Shown here: positions 26,206 to 34,672 of the stretch, in pieces
Numbering within the stretch: position 1 is the first letter of the stretch
How the letters are laid out: the number at the start of each line of letters is the position of its first letter
Position numbers and translations under genes: made by a program
Notes under the pieces: model-generated
The model's database searches: none
Told to the model about the DNA's origin: nothing
Seen by the model: only the letters and a program-made list of their open reading frames with translations
Source: Actinomadura kijaniata NBRC 14229
GTDB lineage: Bacteria; Actinomycetota; Actinomycetes; Streptosporangiales; Streptosporangiaceae
Assembly (NCBI RefSeq): GCF_001552175.1
Contig: NZ_BCQR01000035.1
Coordinates: 1 to 64,000 of the forward strand
Length of the DNA: 64,000 nt
Direction of reading: 5' to 3'

Positions 26206-26268
26206 AAAAACCGAAAAAAGCAGCGAAGGGTCGCCGACGGCCCTTTCGGGCGGTCGGCGACCCTTCGC
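26206..26268 (-). terminator. Strong intrinsic terminator after gabT
   Basis: A 16-bp perfect stem (26223-26238 with 26253-26268), extended by an inner GCCC/GGGC pair, lies 24 bp past the gabT stop. On the minus strand it is followed by two T-runs (complement of A at 26214-26219 and 26206-26210). It is the best rho-independent terminator in the window and separates gabT from the amidohydrolase promoter. Confidence 0.88.
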
Positions 26269-26292
26269 CGCCTGACTCCTGTGGCGCGGGGA

Positions 26293-27663
26293 CTAGGAGG
26301 CGAACGCCTCCTCAAGGATGGTCAGGCCCTCGTCGAGGAGGTGCTCGGGGATCACCAGCGGGGGCAGGAAGCGCAGCACGTTGCCGTAGGTGCCCGCGGT
26401 GAGGACCAGCAGGCCCGCGGCGTGGCAGCGGCGCGCGACCTCGGCGGTGAGCGCGGGGTCGGGCTCCTTGGTGCCGGGCCTGACCAGCTCGATCGCGATC
26501 ATCGCGCCGCGCCCGCGCACGTCCCCGATGGCCGGGTGCCTCTCGGCCAGGGCGCGCAGCCGGGGCAGCATGATCTCGCCGATGCGGCGGGCCCTGCCGG
26601 TCAGGTCGTCCCGCTCGATCTCCTCCAGCACCGCGAGGGCGGCCTCGCAGGCGAGGGGGTTGCCGCCGTAGGTGCCGCCGAGGCCGCCGCCGTGCACCCG
26701 GTCCATGATCTCGGCGCGGCCGGTGACGCCCGCCAGCGGCAGGCCGCCCGCGATGCCCTTGGCCGTGGTCACGATGTCGGGGACGACCCCCTCGTGCTCG
26801 CAGGCGAACAGGTCCCCGGTCCGCGCGAAGCCGGTCTGCACCTCGTCGGCGATGAAGACGATCCCGTTGGCCTCGCAGAACTCCGCGATCGCGGGCAGGA
26901 ACCCGGGCGCGGGCTCGATGAAGCCGCCCTCGCCCGCGATCGGCTCGATCACGACCGCGGCGACGTTGTCCGCCCCGATCTGCTTGGTGATCTGGTCGAC
27001 GGCCTGCGCCGCCGCCTCCGGCCCGGCGTTCTCCGGCCCGGTCGGCCAGCGGAACGGATAGGCCAGCGGCATCCGGTAGACCTCGGGCGCGTAGGGGCCG
27101 AACCCCTGCTTGTAGGGCATGTTCTTGGCGGTCAGCGTCATCGTCAGCAGGGTGCGGCCGTGGTAGCCGTGGTCGAAGACGACGACCGCCTGCCGCCCGG
27201 TGGCGTACCGGGCGATCTTGACGGCGTTCTCGACGGCCTCGGCGCCGCTGTTGACCAGGAACGAGCGCTTCTCGTGGTCGCCGGGGGTGAGCCGGTTCAG
27301 CGCCTCGCACACCGCGACGTAGGACTCGTACGGGGTGACCATGAAACAGGTGTGGGTGAAGCGCTCGACCTGGTCGCGCACGCGCTCGACGACGCGGGGG
27401 TTGGCGTTGCCGACGTTGGTGACGGCGATGCCGGACCCGAAGTCGATCAGCGAGTTGCCGTCGGCGTCCACGACCACGCCGCCCCCGGCGTCGGTGACGT
27501 ACACCGGCAGCACGCTGCCCACCCCGGGCGGCACGGCCGCCGCGCGCCGGGCCTGGAGCTCCCGGGAGCGGGGACCGGGGATCTCGGTGACGACGCGGCG
27601 CTCCTGGGGAAGGCGCGCGGCGTTCCCGGAGGCGGGGGCATCGGTGATGGGGACGCTGGTCAT
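26293..27663 (-). CDS. gabT: 4-aminobutyrate/5-aminovalerate-type aminotransferase
   Basis: 456 residues, class III PLP aminotransferase. FVNSGAEAVENAVKIAR-like phosphate site, FDHGYHGRT, IIEP-like VVIEPIAGEGG, FIADEVQTGFARTG and Lys302 in TTAKGIAGGLPLAG (PLP Schiff base); TYGGNPLACEAALAVLE closes the site. GabT converts GABA and 2-oxoglutarate to succinate semialdehyde and glutamate. Divergent from a PucR regulator. The ribosome site is weak. GABA could come from the puuC/puuD products at 61-63 kb; the aldehyde dehydrogenase at 33197 could take the next step (both inference). Confidence 0.88.
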   Translation of the reverse strand: MTSVPITDAPASGNAARLPQERRVVTEIPGPRSRELQARRAAAVPPGVGSVLPVYVTDAGGGVVVDADGNSLIDFGSGIAVTNVGNANPRVVERVRDQVERFTHTCFMVTPYESYVAVCEALNRLTPGDHEKRSFLVNSGAEAVENAVKIARYATGRQAVVVFDHGYHGRTLLTMTLTAKNMPYKQGFGPYAPEVYRMPLAYPFRWPTGPENAGPEAAAQAVDQITKQIGADNVAAVVIEPIAGEGGFIEPAPGFLPAIAEFCEANGIVFIADEVQTGFARTGDLFACEHEGVVPDIVTTAKGIAGGLPLAGVTGRAEIMDRVHGGGLGGTYGGNPLACEAALAVLEEIERDDLTGRARRIGEIMLPRLRALAERHPAIGDVRGRGAMIAIELVRPGTKEPDPALTAEVARRCHAAGLLVLTAGTYGNVLRFLPPLVIPEHLLDEGLTILEEAFAS

Positions 27664-27738
27664 GGCGCGAAGGTAAGCTCGCGACCCACTGCTGTGCACC
27701 GTACGGAACGGCGAATCCCCGCCGCTCACCCTTCCACC

Positions 27739-29181
27739 GTGGACATCGAAAGCGAGACCGCCGTGCCGCCTGCCCTCGCCACCGTGACCGGGTTGCCGTC
27801 GCTCGGGCTGCGGGCGCTGACCGACGTGCCGGACGCGCGGGTGCGGTGGGTGGCGGTGAGCGAGCTGGAGGACCCGACGCCGTTCCTGGAGGGCGGGGAG
27901 CTGGTCCTGACCACGGGGATGCGGCTGACACCCGGCAACGCCGCCGCCTACGTGGCGCGGCTGGTGGCGCGGGGGGTGGTCGGCCTCGGCTTCGGCGTCG
28001 GGCTGACGCACGGGACGGTCCCGGAAGCCCTGCTGGAGGCGGCCCGCGCGCAGGGGCTGCCGCTGCTGGAGGTGCCGCGCGCGACACCGTTCATCGCGGT
28101 GGGCAAGGCGGTGTCGCGGATGCTGGCGGCCGAGCAGTACGAGGATGTGACCAGGGCGTTCCAGGCCCAGCGGGAGCTGACCCGCGCGGCGTCGAAGGGG
28201 CCGGGGCCGCTGGTCTCCCGCCTGGCCCGGGAGCTCGGCGGCTGGGCGCTGCTGCTGTCCTCCTCCGGCGAGGTGCGCCACGCCGAGCCCGCCCCGGCCC
28301 GCGACCGCGCCGCCGCCCTGCTGCCCGAGCTGGAACGCCTGCGCAAGGCGCCGTCCAGCGCCGCGTTCTCCGGCCCGGACGACCACGTCACCGTGCAGAG
28401 CATCGGGGTGAGCGGCCGTCCGGCGGGCTTCCTCGCGGTCGGGACGCCCGACCCGCTCCCCCACCCGGCCCACACGATCGTCGGCGCGGCGGTGGCGCTG
28501 CTGACCCTCCAGTCGGAGACCCCGCGCACCGACCGGGACCTGCGCGCGACGCTGGCCGCGCTGCTCCTCGGACTCCCGCACGGCCCGGCGCTGCCGCCCG
28601 CGCCGCTCCGCGTGCTGGCGTGCGCGGGCGGGACGGCGGTGCTGGACGCGCTGCACGCCGACCCGGCCGGGGCCCGCTGCCTGGCGGTCCCGCTGGCGGA
28701 CTCCTGCGCGGTGATCACACCCGGGCCCCTGGCCGACCACGTCGCCGCCCTGGCCGCCGACCACGGCCCGGTGGGCGTCAGCCCGCCCGCCGAACGTGCG
28801 GAGCCCGGCGGGCTGCGCACGGCGCTCGGGCAGGCCGAACGGGCGCTGGCGGCGGCGCGGCGGGGCCGGGGCGTCGTCCGGTACGAGGACCTTCCCGGCC
28901 AGGGCGTGCTGGGGCTGCTGGACCCCGGCCTGGCGCGGGCGTTCGCGGACACGCTGCTGGCCCCGCTCCAGGCCGAGGGCCTGGTGCCGTCGCTGCGCGC
29001 GTACATCACGGCCAACGGCCAGGGCGAGGCGGCGGCCCGCGCGCTGGGGATCCACCGCCACACCCTGCGGACCCGCATGCGCCGGGCCGCCGAGCTGCTG
29101 GGCCGCGACCTGGACGACCCGGCCGTCCGCGCGGAACTGTGGATCGCCCTGACCGTCGTCCGCGACGACGCGGCGGACTGA
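27739..29181 (+). CDS. PucR-family transcriptional regulator
   Basis: 480 residues. PucR N-terminal ligand domain (about 8-130: LPSLGLRALTDVPDARVRWVAVSELEDPTPFLEGGELVLTTGMRL), a GGDEF-like middle, and C-terminal PucR helix-turn-helix (YITANGQGEAAARALGIHRHTLRTRMRRAAELLGRDLDDPAVRAELWIAL). This layout is found in regulators of GABA, purine or amino-acid use. GTG 27739 used; GTG 27763 is equally possible, neither with a clear ribosome site. Divergent from gabT, so likely its activator. The gap contains the palindrome CCGTACGG at 27699-27706. Confidence 0.87.
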   Translation: MDIESETAVPPALATVTGLPSLGLRALTDVPDARVRWVAVSELEDPTPFLEGGELVLTTGMRLTPGNAAAYVARLVARGVVGLGFGVGLTHGTVPEALLEAARAQGLPLLEVPRATPFIAVGKAVSRMLAAEQYEDVTRAFQAQRELTRAASKGPGPLVSRLARELGGWALLLSSSGEVRHAEPAPARDRAAALLPELERLRKAPSSAAFSGPDDHVTVQSIGVSGRPAGFLAVGTPDPLPHPAHTIVGAAVALLTLQSETPRTDRDLRATLAALLLGLPHGPALPPAPLRVLACAGGTAVLDALHADPAGARCLAVPLADSCAVITPGPLADHVAALAADHGPVGVSPPAERAEPGGLRTALGQAERALAAARRGRGVVRYEDLPGQGVLGLLDPGLARAFADTLLAPLQAEGLVPSLRAYITANGQGEAAARALGIHRHTLRTRMRRAAELLGRDLDDPAVRAELWIALTVVRDDAAD

Positions 29182-30165
29182 TCAGCGGTCGATGTTGGTC
29201 AGGTAGTTCTGGTCGCCCTGGGGTCCGGCCACGGCGTCGCGGGGGACGCGCGCTTCGAGCTCGTCGAAGACGGCGGCGGGCAGGTCCAGGTCGGCGGCCG
29301 CGGCGTTGGCCCTGGCGTTGGCGGCGCGGCGGGTGCCGGGGATGGGGAACGCGCCCCTGCGCAGCAGCCACGCCAGGGCGAGCTGGGCGGCGGTGACGTC
29401 CTGCTCGGCGGCCAGGGTGGCGAGGGTGTCGGCGAGGGTGACGTTGCGGGCCAGGTTGTCGCCCTGGAAGCGCGGGTTGCCGCGCCGCCAGTCGCCGCCG
29501 CCCATGTCCTCGCGCGAGCGGACGGCGCCGCCGAGCAGGCCGCGGCCGAGGGGGCTGTAGGCGACGAAACCGACGCCGAGTTCCGCGCAGGCGGCCAGGA
29601 CGCTGTCCTCGGGGTCGCGCGTGAGCAGGGAGTACTCGCTCTGCACCGCCGTGATCGGGTGGACGGCGTGGGCGCGGCGGAGGGTGGCCGCCGACACCTC
29701 CGACAGGCCGATGTGGCCGATCTTCCCCGCGGCGACCTGCTCGGCGAGCGCGCCGACGGTGTCCTCGACGGGGGTGGTCGGGTCGAGGCGGTGCAGGTAG
29801 TACAGGTCGACGCGGTCGGTGCCGAGACGGGTCAGGCTCGCCTCCAGGGCGCGCCGGACGTACTCGGGACGGCCCAGGCCGTGGACGAGGCGGCCCTCCT
29901 CGTCGTGGTCGCCGCCGAACTTGGTGGCCAGGACGATCCCGTCGCGGCGCGGCCCCAGCACGCGGCCGACGAGGCGTTCGCTGGCACCGGCCCCGTAGAT
30001 GTCGGCGGTGTCGACGAACGTGACGCCGGCGTCCACGGCCGCGCGCAGGGCCGCGGCGGCCTCGTCCTCGGCGACGTCGGCGTAGATGCCGGTGGCGAGG
30101 GTCATCGCGCCGAATCCGATGACCGAGACTTCCGGGCCCCGCCGGCCCAGGGTGCGGTAGCGCAC
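29182..30165 (-). CDS. Aldo/keto reductase
   Basis: 327 residues, TIM barrel with the tetrad: Asp52-region VDTADIYG (Asp/Tyr), Lys in LATKFGGD and His in YYLHRLDP; GHIGLSEVS and IPGTRRAANARANAAAADL bind NADPH. YakC/AKR13-like. It reduces an aldehyde or ketone; the substrate is unknown. Divergent from the MmyB-type regulator at 30283, a very common pair in actinomycetes, and 1 base from the convergent PucR stop. Confidence 0.9.
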   Translation of the reverse strand: MRYRTLGRRGPEVSVIGFGAMTLATGIYADVAEDEAAAALRAAVDAGVTFVDTADIYGAGASERLVGRVLGPRRDGIVLATKFGGDHDEEGRLVHGLGRPEYVRRALEASLTRLGTDRVDLYYLHRLDPTTPVEDTVGALAEQVAAGKIGHIGLSEVSAATLRRAHAVHPITAVQSEYSLLTRDPEDSVLAACAELGVGFVAYSPLGRGLLGGAVRSREDMGGGDWRRGNPRFQGDNLARNVTLADTLATLAAEQDVTAAQLALAWLLRRGAFPIPGTRRAANARANAAAADLDLPAAVFDELEARVPRDAVAGPQGDQNYLTNIDR

Positions 30166-30282
30166 GCCGGAAACACCTCTTCTCGTGATCGGGAGCGCCT
30201 CCAGCCTCGGGGACGGGAGGGAAGGGCTGCCAGAGCCCGCCGGAGGCTAGTAACGGCGGTGCTAGTAGGCACACTGGAGGGC

Positions 30283-31113
30283 ATGCGAGAGATGGCCGAC
30301 TTCCTCCGGTCGCGGCGCGACCGGCTCCGGCCCGAGGCCGTGGGGCTGCCCACCTACGGGCGGCGGCGCGTGCCGGGGCTGCGGCGCGCCGAGGTCGCGC
30401 AGCTCGCGGGGATCAGCCCCGACTACTACATGCGGCTCGAACAGGGCCACCCCGTGCGCCCCTCCCCCTCGGTGCTGGACGCGCTGGCGCGGGCGCTGCG
30501 GCTGGACGCCGACGAACGCGACCACCTCTACCGCCTGGCGCGCGCGGAGCCCGCGCCCCTGCGGCGGCGCGCGGACGAGGAGGCGGTGCCGGGCGTGCGC
30601 CGGCTGCTGGAGCAGCTGGACGCCGTCCCGGCGTACGTGCTCAACGGCCGTCTCGACGTGCTGGCCTGGAACGCGATGGCGGCGGCGCTGGTCGCCGACT
30701 TCGCCGCGATGCCCCGCCGCAACCTGGTCTGGTACGCCTTCTGCGACCCGCGGGCGCGCTCGTTCTACGTCGACTGGGAGACGATGGCGCGGCAGGGCAT
30801 CGCGCACCTGCGCGCCGCCACCGGCCGCGACCCCGGCGACCCGGCCACCCGGGAGCTGATCGAGGAGCTGACCGGGCGGAGCGAGGAGTTCCGCACGTGG
30901 TGGACGTGGCAGGACGTCAAGGGACCCGGCGCGGGACGCAAGGAGTTCCGGCACCCGGAGGTGGGCAGGCTGACGCTGGACTACGTCGCCATGCTGCTGC
31001 CGGGCACCCTCGACCAGCAACTGGTCACCTACACCGCCCCGGCCGGAACCCCCTCCCAGACCGCCCTGGACCGGCTCGCGGCGCTCGCGGCCGAACGCTC
31101 CCAAGCCCCCTGA
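30283..31113 (+). CDS. XRE-family regulator with MmyB-like ligand domain
   Basis: 276 residues. Helix-turn-helix at about 1-75 (MADFLRSRRDRLRPE, VPGLRRAEVAQLAGISPDYYMRLEQG) and the MmyB ligand-binding domain (YVLNGRLDVLAWNAMAAALVADF, RNLVWYAFCDPRARSFYVDWE). These proteins sense lipophilic or methylenomycin-like ligands. ATG 30283 follows CTGGAGGGC. Upstream a direct repeat GCTAGTA occurs twice (30247-30253 and 30261-30267), the second within GTGC-N6-GCAC. It probably controls the divergent aldo/keto reductase. Confidence 0.9.
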   Translation: MREMADFLRSRRDRLRPEAVGLPTYGRRRVPGLRRAEVAQLAGISPDYYMRLEQGHPVRPSPSVLDALARALRLDADERDHLYRLARAEPAPLRRRADEEAVPGVRRLLEQLDAVPAYVLNGRLDVLAWNAMAAALVADFAAMPRRNLVWYAFCDPRARSFYVDWETMARQGIAHLRAATGRDPGDPATRELIEELTGRSEEFRTWWTWQDVKGPGAGRKEFRHPEVGRLTLDYVAMLLPGTLDQQLVTYTAPAGTPSQTALDRLAALAAERSQAP

Positions 31114-31171
31114 CGGAACGGGTCAGCGCCTCGTAGCCTGAGAACGCGACCGTCCAGGAGAGGCGAGGCTC

Positions 31172-32404
31172 ATGCACGACCGTGACGTCGATCCGGCCCA
31201 CTCCGCCCTGTCCACGGGGGAACGCATCCGCTACTGGCGTGAGCGCCGGGGCATGTCGCGGGAGGTCCTCGCCGGGTTGGTCGGCAAGAAACCCCGGTGG
31301 CTGAAGGCCGTCGAGCGCGGCGAGATCGGTGATCCGAAGCTCCCGGCCCTCCTCGACATCGCCGACGCGCTGCGCGTCCGCGACGTCTCCGAGCTGGTCG
31401 GGGACCCGAGGGCGCCGCGCAACATGTTCCGTGGACCCGGGCATCCGCGGCTCGGTGAGGTCCGCGACGCCATCAACGCCGTCGCCGTGCCCGTGAGCGG
31501 GCCGCCGCCGTCGCTGGACCACCTGCGCGCACGCGTGGACGCGGCGTGGCGCGCCCGGCACGCCGCGCCCGACCACCGGACCGTCCTGGGCGGGCTGCTG
31601 CCGGAGCTGATCCGCGATGCCAGGCACGCCGCGAAGATCTATGAGGGCTCCGAACGGCGGCGGGCGCTCGCCCTGCTGGCGGGCGCCTACCACCTGACCC
31701 AGTTCTTCGTCGCCTACCAGCCGTCGGCCGATCTGCTGTGGCGCGTCGTCGAGCGGTCCCTCATGACCGCCGAGGAGAGCGAGGACCCGTGCGCGTTCGC
31801 GGGCGCGGTCTGGCTGGCGGTCCAGGCGCACCGGGACGCGGGGGACTTCGACGCCGCCGAGTCCACCAACCGCGAGGCTCTGGAGGCGTTGAAGCCCCGC
31901 GTCGATGACGCCGGGCCGGAGCTGCGGGCGCTGTGGGGGGCGCTGCACCACGAGGCGGCCTACACGGCGGCGCGGGTCGGGCAGGACGCGGTCGCGTGGC
32001 GCTGGTGGGAGGAGGCCGACCGGGTCGCCCAGTCCCTGCCCGCGGACTTCTACGAGCCGCTGACGTCCTTCAGCCGGGTCGTCATGGGCGCTCACGCGGT
32101 GACCGTGGCGGTCGAGTCCCGCAAGAGGGGCGAGGCGACACGGCAAGCGGAGGCGCACGCGTCGGCCCGCATCCCCTCGCAGCCCCGGAGGGGGCGGCAC
32201 CTCATCGAGGTGGCACGGGCCTGGCAGCTCGGCGGAGAGAAGCGTTCGGCGTTGGGCACCCTCCAGGACGCCTACGTCGCGGCACCGGAGACGATCCGCT
32301 ACAACGGCTACGCCAAGCAGATCGTGCTGGAACTCGCGCGGGAGCCGGGCACGCTGCGGCGCGACGCCCGCGACCTCGCAGACCGCATCGGCGTTCTGGT
32401 CTGA
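31172..32404 (+). CDS. XRE-family regulator with TPR-like C-terminus
   Basis: 410 residues. N-terminal helix-turn-helix (GERIRYWRERRGMSREVLAGLVGKKPRWLKAVERGE, about 15-70), then an all-helical TPR-like region (about 110-400). This is the common actinobacterial XRE type that precedes one or two small genes of unknown function, in the manner of WhiJ loci. Start ATG 31172 with AGGAGAGGCGAGG. Followed by two small genes; the GGACAG inverted repeat at 32416 is a likely binding site. Confidence 0.85.
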   Translation: MHDRDVDPAHSALSTGERIRYWRERRGMSREVLAGLVGKKPRWLKAVERGEIGDPKLPALLDIADALRVRDVSELVGDPRAPRNMFRGPGHPRLGEVRDAINAVAVPVSGPPPSLDHLRARVDAAWRARHAAPDHRTVLGGLLPELIRDARHAAKIYEGSERRRALALLAGAYHLTQFFVAYQPSADLLWRVVERSLMTAEESEDPCAFAGAVWLAVQAHRDAGDFDAAESTNREALEALKPRVDDAGPELRALWGALHHEAAYTAARVGQDAVAWRWWEEADRVAQSLPADFYEPLTSFSRVVMGAHAVTVAVESRKRGEATRQAEAHASARIPSQPRRGRHLIEVARAWQLGGEKRSALGTLQDAYVAAPETIRYNGYAKQIVLELAREPGTLRRDARDLADRIGVLV

Positions 32405-32415
32405 CCGATACAAGA

Positions 32416-32459
32416 GGACAGCGATCCTGTCCCTTCGTGTCCGCCGGGCGACCTAGCGT
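32416..32459 (+). promoter_or_regulatory. Inverted repeat and leaderless-type promoter of small gene
   Basis: GGACAG-N5-CTGTCC at 32416-32432 is followed by TAGCGT at 32454-32459, six bases before the ATG at 32466, with no ribosome site. This fits a leaderless transcript whose -35 region is covered by an operator, probably for the XRE protein just upstream. Confidence 0.55.
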
Positions 32460-32465
32460 TCCCGC

Positions 32466-32711
32466 ATGTTCGCACGCCGTCCGTCCACCGAACCTCTTGA
32501 TCAGCAGTGCCGCGCCATGGCGGCGTGGCTGGGGCGGGAGTTTCCCGCGTGGGTGATCTGGTGGGGGCCCGCGACCCGGCGTTACTGGGCGTTGCCCCGG
32601 CGCGGCGTGGTCGCGCCGCTGCTGGAGGCCGCCGATCCCGAGGCGCTGGTGGCCGCGCTGCGTGAGGCCCAAGCCTGGAACGGCATCGGCCCCACGGCGA
32701 GGAGGCCCTGA
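32466..32711 (+). CDS. Small protein of unknown function
   Basis: 81 residues, Trp-rich middle (WLGREFPAWVIWWGPATRRYWALP) with no signal peptide or membrane helix. I do not recognise the family. Its place after an XRE regulator, with an apparent leaderless promoter and an inverted repeat, resembles small effector genes controlled by such regulators. Confidence 0.6.
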   Translation: MFARRPSTEPLDQQCRAMAAWLGREFPAWVIWWGPATRRYWALPRRGVVAPLLEAADPEALVAALREAQAWNGIGPTARRP

Positions 32712-32782
32712 GTGCCGGTTCCGGAAGCCGGGCGGGCGTGTTCGGGGGCAGCCCGATACCTACGACCAGGGAGGTCGTTCGG

Positions 32783-33124
32783 ATGAGTGATGTGGTGCGG
32801 GAGCGGCTGGTCGTGTTGCAGGGCGCGTTGGTCGGGTGTGGGTTCGCGACCGAGCTCACCGGCGGCGGGCTGCGGGTCGTCGGGGACGGGCCGGGATGCT
32901 GCGCGGCGCAGGAGCGTCCGGCCGTTCTGATCACCTGCCGGGCCCGTGCCGAGGATGGCGGGCGGGTGTGGTTCTTCACCGGGTGGAACGAGGCCGTCGC
33001 CCCCGCCGACCGGGTCGCCGACGCCGTCGCGGCCGTTCGGGGGTGGATGTCCGGGGCGGCGAACGCGGCGGGTCCGATTGGACACCCTGGAGGAGTGCCG
33101 GGGCGGGGTGCGGGGATAGCGTGA
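32783..33124 (+). CDS. Small protein of unknown function
   Basis: 113 residues from ATG 32783, with GGGAGG ahead; the frame extends to 32738 but has no better start. Contains an alpha/beta stretch with a double Cys (GPGCCAAQERPAVLITCRARAEDGGRVWFFTGWNEAVAP) and a low-complexity Gly/Pro tail. Possibly co-transcribed with the preceding small gene. Function unknown. Confidence 0.6.
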   Translation: MSDVVRERLVVLQGALVGCGFATELTGGGLRVVGDGPGCCAAQERPAVLITCRARAEDGGRVWFFTGWNEAVAPADRVADAVAAVRGWMSGAANAAGPIGHPGGVPGRGAGIA

Positions 33125-33196
33125 GGGCGTCGGTTAACGAGAGGAGAAGGCCCCGCGCCCCGGCATAAAGACCAGGGGTTCGGTGCTGATGTGGAC

Positions 33197-34624
33197 ATGA
33201 ACGTGACTCCATTCTGGCTGGCCGGCCGAGCCGCGACCGGTGACGAAGAGCTGACCGTGACCCACCCGTACGACGGTCGTGTCGTGGGGACCGTCGCCGT
33301 CCCGACGCCGCAGCAGGTGGAGGAGGCGATCGCCAAGGCCCACGCGGTGCGCAGGGACGCCGCCGCGCTTCCCGTGCACGTGCGGGCCGAGGCGCTCATG
33401 CACGTCTCGCGGCGCCTGGAGGAGCGCGCCGAGGAGATCGCCAAGCTGATCACGGCGGAGAACGGCAAGCCGCTGATGTGGGCGCGCGTGGAGGTCAAGC
33501 GCGCGGTGTCGGTGTTCCGGTTCGCCGCCGAGGAGACCCGCCGGTGGAACCCCACGATGCAGCGGCTCGACACCGACCAGGGCGGCGAGGGCCGCCTGGT
33601 CTACGTCTCGCGGGTGCCCAAGGGGCCGGTGCTGGGCATCTCGCCGTTCAACTTCCCGCTGAACCTCACCGCCCACAAGGTCGCCCCGGCCATCGCGGTC
33701 GGCGCGCCGATCGTGGTGAAGCCCGCCCCGGCCACGCCGCTGTCGGCGCTGGTGCTGGGTGAGATCCTCGCCGAGACCGACCTGCCCGAGGGCATGTTCT
33801 CGGTGCTGCCGGTCCCCAACGAGCGCGCCTCGGACCTGGTGAAGGACGAGCGGCTGCCGATCGTCTCCTTCACGGGCTCCGTCCCCGTGGGGTGGTCCAT
33901 CAACGAGCAGGTGCCGCGCAAGCACGTCACCCTGGAGCTGGGCGGCAACGGCGCGGCGGTCGTGCTGCCCGACTCCGACCTGGACTGGGCCGCGCAGCGC
34001 ATCGGCCTGTTCTCCAACTACCAGGCCGGGCAGAGCTGCATCGCCGTGCAGCGGGTCTACGTGGACCGCTCGGTGTACGAGGAGTTCCTGCCGAAGCTCG
34101 CCGAGGTGGTGGGCGGCCTGGTCACCGGCGACCCGTCGGACGAGAAGGTCCAGGTCGGGCCGCTGGTCAGCGAGGACGCCGCCAAGCGCGTGGAGTCCTG
34201 GGTGGACGAGGCCGTCGCGGCGGGCGCGAAGGTCGTGACGGGCGGCACCCGCGAGGGCGCGACCTACGCCCCCACGGTCCTGTCCGACGTGCCCGCCGAC
34301 GCCAGGGTGCTGCGCGAGGAGGTCTTCGGGCCGGTGCTGGCGGTCCAGCCGGTGGACGGGGTGGACGAGGCGTTCGCGCTGGTCAACGACTCGGCGTTCG
34401 GTCTCCAGGCGGGCGTGTTCACGCGCAGCCTGGACGTGGCGTTCCGCGCCCAGCGCGAGCTGGAGGTCGGCGGCGTGATCATCGGTGACGTGCCGTCCTA
34501 CCGCGCCGACCAGATGCCCTACGGCGGCGTGAAGGACTCCGGTGTGGGCCGCGAGGGCCTGCGGTCGGCCATGGACGACTACACCGAAGAGAAGATCATG
34601 GTGTTGACGGGGCTGCCGCTCTGA
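33197..34624 (+). CDS. NAD(P)-dependent aldehyde dehydrogenase
   Basis: 475 residues, full-length ALDH. NAD site with SPFNFPLNLTAHKVAPAIA, catalytic Glu in TLELGGNGA, nucleophile Cys281 in AGQSCIAVQRV, and EEVFGPVLAV. It oxidises an aldehyde to the acid. The sequence is close to the lactaldehyde/non-phosphorylating glyceraldehyde-3-phosphate/succinate-semialdehyde branch, so I leave the substrate open. ATG 33197 chosen; GTG 33191 adds two residues. It stands alone, followed by a strong hairpin. Confidence 0.88.
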   Translation: MNVTPFWLAGRAATGDEELTVTHPYDGRVVGTVAVPTPQQVEEAIAKAHAVRRDAAALPVHVRAEALMHVSRRLEERAEEIAKLITAENGKPLMWARVEVKRAVSVFRFAAEETRRWNPTMQRLDTDQGGEGRLVYVSRVPKGPVLGISPFNFPLNLTAHKVAPAIAVGAPIVVKPAPATPLSALVLGEILAETDLPEGMFSVLPVPNERASDLVKDERLPIVSFTGSVPVGWSINEQVPRKHVTLELGGNGAAVVLPDSDLDWAAQRIGLFSNYQAGQSCIAVQRVYVDRSVYEEFLPKLAEVVGGLVTGDPSDEKVQVGPLVSEDAAKRVESWVDEAVAAGAKVVTGGTREGATYAPTVLSDVPADARVLREEVFGPVLAVQPVDGVDEAFALVNDSAFGLQAGVFTRSLDVAFRAQRELEVGGVIIGDVPSYRADQMPYGGVKDSGVGREGLRSAMDDYTEEKIMVLTGLPL

Positions 34625-34633
34625 CGACGCCCG

Positions 34634-34668
34634 GGAAGGGGCCGTCCCGGTTCGGGGCGGCCCCTTCC
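34634..34668. terminator. Hairpin between convergent ALDH and giant gene
   Basis: Eleven-bp perfect stem (34634-34644 with 34658-34668), 9 bp after the ALDH stop and 4 bp before the stop of the opposing gene. No T-run; likely bidirectional. Confidence 0.65.
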
Positions 34669-34672
34669 GCCG

